In this document: positions 60,477 to 64,000 of the stretch, piece after piece
How positions within the stretch are numbered: the first letter of the stretch is position 1
Layout of the letters: the number at the start of each line of letters is the position of its first letter
Source of the DNA: Megalopta genalis
Lineage: Eukaryota > Arthropoda > Insecta > Hymenoptera > Halictidae
Direction: 5' to 3'
Assembly (NCBI RefSeq): GCF_051020955.1
Contig: NC_135013.1
Span: 36,161,302 to 36,225,301 of the forward strand
Length of the DNA stretch: 64,000 nt
The notes under the pieces: model-generated
The model's input: the letters and a program-made list of their open reading frames with translations, nothing else
Database searches by the model: none
Told to the model about the DNA's origin: nothing
Program-made: the position numbers and the translations under genes

Positions 60477-61374
60477 ATGTCGGCAGAAGAACAATCAGAC
60501 TTACGCTTAGGACCCGATCCTAATGTCACTTATCCGATTCAAGTACAATATTGTGGCAACTGTTCCCTTCCCATCGAGGTAAAATTTTCTTTGTTCGAAA
60601 CTATAGATAGTTGCAATTTATATTGCATGACACGCTAAAAATATAAAGATATATATTTCAAAATGAATCTCTCTACCTTTGTGCTACAGTACTGTGAATA
60701 TTATCCAGAATATGAAAAGTGCAAGCAATGGCTGGAAAGAAACTTGCCGACAGAATTTGAGAAAGTAAAGCTAGGTAATTATAACAATTGTACTAGTAAA
60801 TGATCTTCGATAACCTTTCTTGTTATCTGATAATCACTTGCACGCTATTAAGTCGAAGACAATACTACCGAAGCGGGTGGAGGTGAAGATGAAAAGAAAC
60901 GACAGAAACGCGGAGGCAAAGGCATGCTCAAGACTAAAAAGAAAGAAGACGTTCCTAAATTAGTGACCGTATCGAGAGCACCTAGAGGAAAGAAGAAATC
61001 TGTCACCGTTGTGACTGGACTTAGTACTTTTGGTAATATCCAGAAATATTTCTAATGAAATTTCTTCTACTTCCTTTTCTTCTAACTTTGCTATGTATTC
61101 GCAGACATCGATCTGAAGGTGGCTGCGAAGTTTTTTGGTAGTAAATTTGCATGCGGATCCAGTGTAACAGGAGACGACGAAATAGTTATACAGGGAGACG
61201 TGAAAAATGGTCTGTTCGATGTGATTACAGAAAAGTGGCCGCAAGTAATAAACTCGACTATTACCATCTACGTATACAACCGCAACTATAAAATCTGTAC
61301 ACAGCCGATAATATTTAATATATTTTCAGATCGATGAAGATTCTATCGATGACCTTGGCGATCAAAAAAGATAA
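60477..61374 (+). CDS. DENR: Density-regulated protein DENR
   Basis: Five coding exons: 60477-60578, 60690-60774, 60853-61032, 61105-61244 and 61330-61374. They give 183 residues. The N-terminal zinc-binding region holds YCGNCSLP and YCEYYPEYEKCKQW (about 25-48). A basic, Lys-rich linker follows (about 75-105), then the SUI1/eIF1-like domain (about 110-170), ending in the family-typical DEDSIDDLGD stretch. DENR pairs with MCTS1 to promote re-initiation after upstream ORFs and recycling of 40S subunits. Spacing is 675 bp to clu (divergent) and 134 bp between its stop and that of CRCP (convergent). An AATAAA at 61381-61386, only 7 bp after the stop, suggests a very short 3' UTR. Firm identification. 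Confidence 0.96.
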
Positions 61375-61380
61375 TAGGTC

Positions 61381-61386
61381 AATAAA
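61381..61386 (+). terminator. Candidate poly(A) signal of DENR
   Basis: AATAAA 7 bp after the DENR stop codon; a second AATAAA lies at about 61441. Confidence 0.5.
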
Positions 61387-61431
61387 AACACTTACATGCA
61401 CAATTGTATTTAATATCATACTATTTCCATG

Positions 61432-61437
61432 TTTATT
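61432..61437 (-). terminator. Candidate poly(A) signal of CRCP
   Basis: AATAAA on the minus strand, about 70 bp after the CRCP stop. It lies inside the DENR-CRCP gap, so the two 3' ends nearly meet or overlap. Confidence 0.5.
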
Positions 61438-61508
61438 ATGAATAAAATGTACATAACATATATAAAATATTTTTAAAAAACTTATAAAAACAAAATAGTT
61501 AAAACGTG

Positions 61509-62042
61509 TTATCCATCTTTCTCGACTTGCTCTCCTTCGCCTAGATAATTTGCTACCACTTGAAGCAAAGCTTCAACTTCATCGTCGGACAAACGATCTT
61601 CGCTGTCTTCCACAATCTACAAAATTGCTTATGTATAGGCAACAATTATGTACACCGTATCGATAGTAATTTTAAAAAAACCTGTGTTACCAGTTGAATT
61701 TCAAGAGGTGTTTTCGGACACACGTTTAAAAGAGTTAACTTTTCGCATTTAGTCAATTTGAAAGATTCCACAGCTTTAAGAAAATCTTGAATCTTTTTCG
61801 GAGATTGTCTCTTACAAGAGGTTTCTTCCAAATATCGTATAGTTTGGTAAGTTATAGTTGCCAATTGATTTTGTTTCATCTTCTGTTTCTTATTTGCTTT
61901 TATATTTTGCAACATATCTAGAACTTCATAGTTGCTTAAGTACGCTGAACATTCCTTGAGTCTGAAATGAGATAGTTTGATGTTCTTGTATCTTATAGAA
62001 TAAGTAGAAACGAAAGTCCTAATTTTTTACTTACACTTCCAT
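61509..62042 (-). CDS. CRCP: RNA polymerase III subunit RPC9 (CRCP)
   Basis: Three coding exons: 62042-62035 (only 8 nt, reading Met-Glu plus two bases), 61961-61682 and 61616-61509. They give 131 residues. The start of exon 2 has the family hallmark CSAYLSNYEVLDMLQNIK, followed by the helical HRDC-like RPB4/RPC9 fold. The protein ends in an acidic tail (IVEDSEDRLSDDEVEAL). RPC9 pairs with RPC8 to form the stalk of RNA polymerase III, which takes part in initiation. The 8-nt first coding exon is unusual but its donor (GTAAGT) and frame are exact. In other animals the N-terminus is similarly short before this motif. Identification is firm; the tiny exon would benefit from transcript support. 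Confidence 0.93.
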
Positions 62043-64000
62043 GCTGAATATATAAATTGAACTTACTAAACCATGCTTCCTTATAGATTCAAAAAAGAAT
62101 GCATTACAATGTTCGAGGTTATGTATTTAAATGATCCATGTACAACTCCTTCGGTATGGAATATGTATGCGTATATGTACATACATATATGTACAAAAAT
62201 TGATCAGTAAATTTTTAGTTGTGACATTGTACAATGATATTTGCAATAAAATATATTTTTATCGTCACACGTTTCACAGTAAAATAGTAATGGATTTATA
62301 AATCTATAACAATATAGATGGTGCACCGTCGGTAAAATAAATGGCATACGAAGCGCAGAATTTAAATTTCGCGCCTATACAATGGTCACTGACGGCCACT
62401 AAATTTTGTTATATGCATTAATCGAAATATGTAATTCTACAAGAACAAAACAATATACATAAGTAATCATTTGTATTGTAACAATTTTGCATCGATCGTG
62501 TATCAATCGAACATTTAAATCGATTTGACAACGTAGTCCAAAACGTGTTTATATAATTTAAGCGTGAACATTGATATGCCGAAAATAAAAATAAAGATTA
62601 AACGAATAATTTAATTGTTATGAATCGTGTGATTCAAAGATAATCAATAAAACCGTGTCATCTTAGCTTTAAGTAACAATAGATGAATTTGATTTATGTT
62701 GATTTATGTTGATTTATGTCTCGTAGAGTTTTGAAATCGATTGAGAAGCCGTTGAAACGTATAGACATATGGATTCATTATATGTTATCACATTTACAAA
62801 GTATCTAGTGAATTGATGGTACCTAAATAAGTGATAATTGAACTATTTAGCTTTGTGCGTACGAATTTACTTGTGTATACTATTCGCTCGTCAGTTTCCA
62901 GCAGTTTTCAGCTAACCGCAATTATATGTATGTTACATTATTGTATGCGTATGCACATCTTGCAGGGCTGATCATTCCAAATTAACCCTCTTAAAAAAAT
63001 TCTTCATTGAACTATGTATTTACATGGTACACATGTGTGTATACATGCCATCATGACATACATATTGTATACTCGAATTAAACTGACGTTCCTTTTAAAT
63101 GTTTTAAATATAATATTGTTTTTCGATTGTTTTAATTCAAGTTTTACGATAAATTTGACGCGATTACCGTAAAAATCATGTTAAGAAGCCACAGTTTTAA
63201 CACTTTGACTGCCACATCGACAACCTAAAAAATTTCATAAAATCAAAGTATATTATTTGATCGAATTCAAATTGAAATGTTGTGTCGTACGTTGTCAATT
63301 ACATTTTCAACATTCTTACGATTGGATCCCGGTAAAACAAAATTTGGACAATGATTTTATACAATTATACATATGTTTATACGATCATCCAAAAGTGCTC
63401 GGGTCACTATTGAAAATCTATGCATATATGGACACGTATAATTGTACAATGTACATATGTATAATGTACTTGAAGAATCCTTAGAGTCTAATATTTAGAT
63501 TAAAATACAAGCATAAAGGGTTCCGCTTAAGTCAGCGGTGGTGTGTAATGCAGCTGCATTGTATACGACGTATTATAAGTCAAGACCTCCGAAATGAAAA
63601 ATTGCGATCAAATTCGCAGTTGTTTGTAATGTCGGTAATCTTTTTTTCATTGTGTAAAAATATGTACATATATGGAAACATGTTACGGGTCTCGAATCCG
63701 ATCGTCACGTACCTGTTGGTGTTAACACGAAACACGACCTCTATGCGCGATCGTCTGACATTTTGCGACGGCAATTGTACGACACAGTAGGTGCTCCGCT
63801 GTGTTTTGTATTTTCGAGCATACTTTGTTGTCAGTGTAGTGATACGGGTCGATGATTAACGTGAATTTACGAGGTCGAATAAAATGTAGACCAATATAGT
63901 TTTTTCGATTGAAGACATCCGGGAGAGAGAGGAGAAAAGGAAAGAATAGAATAGAAGAGAAAAGGATCGAAGAGACTGAGTCGGGGCAGGCTGCACATGA
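62043..64000. other. Right flank, AT-rich
   Basis: Upstream side of CRCP; its promoter should lie just to the right of 62042. Two modest plus-strand open frames (63257-63484, 63548-63790) show no known domain. The last 100 bp turn purine-rich and might be the start of another gene's 5' UTR, but this cannot be supported within the window. Confidence 0.45.

Noticed and set aside
63257..63790. Plus-strand frames near the right edge
   Set aside because: 75-80 codons, no domain, no splice signals in keeping with an exon; AT-rich chance frames are common here.
1..64000. tRNA, rRNA, CRISPR or bacterial-type operon
   Set aside because: I looked for B-box-like GGTTCGANNCC motifs with a matching A box, for rRNA-like blocks and for direct repeats with spacers, and found none that hold up.

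Overview
The window reads as nuclear DNA of an insect, most likely a hymenopteran and possibly a bee. The genes are intron-rich with short GT-AG introns. Their products match insect versions of conserved eukaryotic genes. Base composition is strongly uneven: roughly the first 25 kb is GC- and CpG-rich, and the rest is AT-rich. The order assignment is inference from composition and protein flavour, because no species-specific marker is present.

Layout: (1) 403-1919 (+), a five-exon membrane protein of the DUF1295/steroid-reductase-like family. (2) 6893-24693 (-), failed axon connections (fax), four coding exons with a 16.3-kb CpG-rich first coding intron full of GA/TC tracts and minisatellites. 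(3) about 25.6-30.8 kb, an intergenic block with simple repeats and no gene I can support. (4) 30929-38328 (-), Evi5, a TBC-domain Rab GAP with long coiled coils; its 5' end is unresolved and one intron holds a good cassette-exon candidate. (5) 43918-45833 (+), the METTL16 U6 snRNA m6A methyltransferase, followed at once by a short ORF for a possible small membrane protein. (6) 48773-59801 (-), clueless/clustered mitochondria (clu), 17 coding exons and 1427 codons of product. (7) 60477-61374 (+), DENR, head-to-head with clu. (8) 61509-62042 (-), CRCP/RPC9, tail-to-tail with DENR. (9) 62.1-64.0 kb, AT-rich flank without a supported gene.

Functionally the right half is a compact housekeeping cluster. 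It covers RNA modification (METTL16), mRNA binding and mitochondrial positioning (clu), translation re-initiation (DENR) and Pol III transcription (CRCP). The left half is a developmental-type locus (fax) with large, motif-rich introns.

No prokaryotic system, CRISPR array, tRNA or intact mobile element was found. The least explained sequence is a 1.0-kb decayed coding remnant on the minus strand inside clu intron 1 (56475-57480), of unknown affiliation. Other points worth checking are the Evi5 cassette exon, the short ORF behind METTL16, a paired AP-1 palindrome and an X-box in fax intron 1, and an exact 10 x 10-bp TATCGA-type array at 28.3 kb. Exon boundaries were derived by hand from splice signals and frame continuity. 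In every gene the exon phases sum to an open frame, which is strong internal support.
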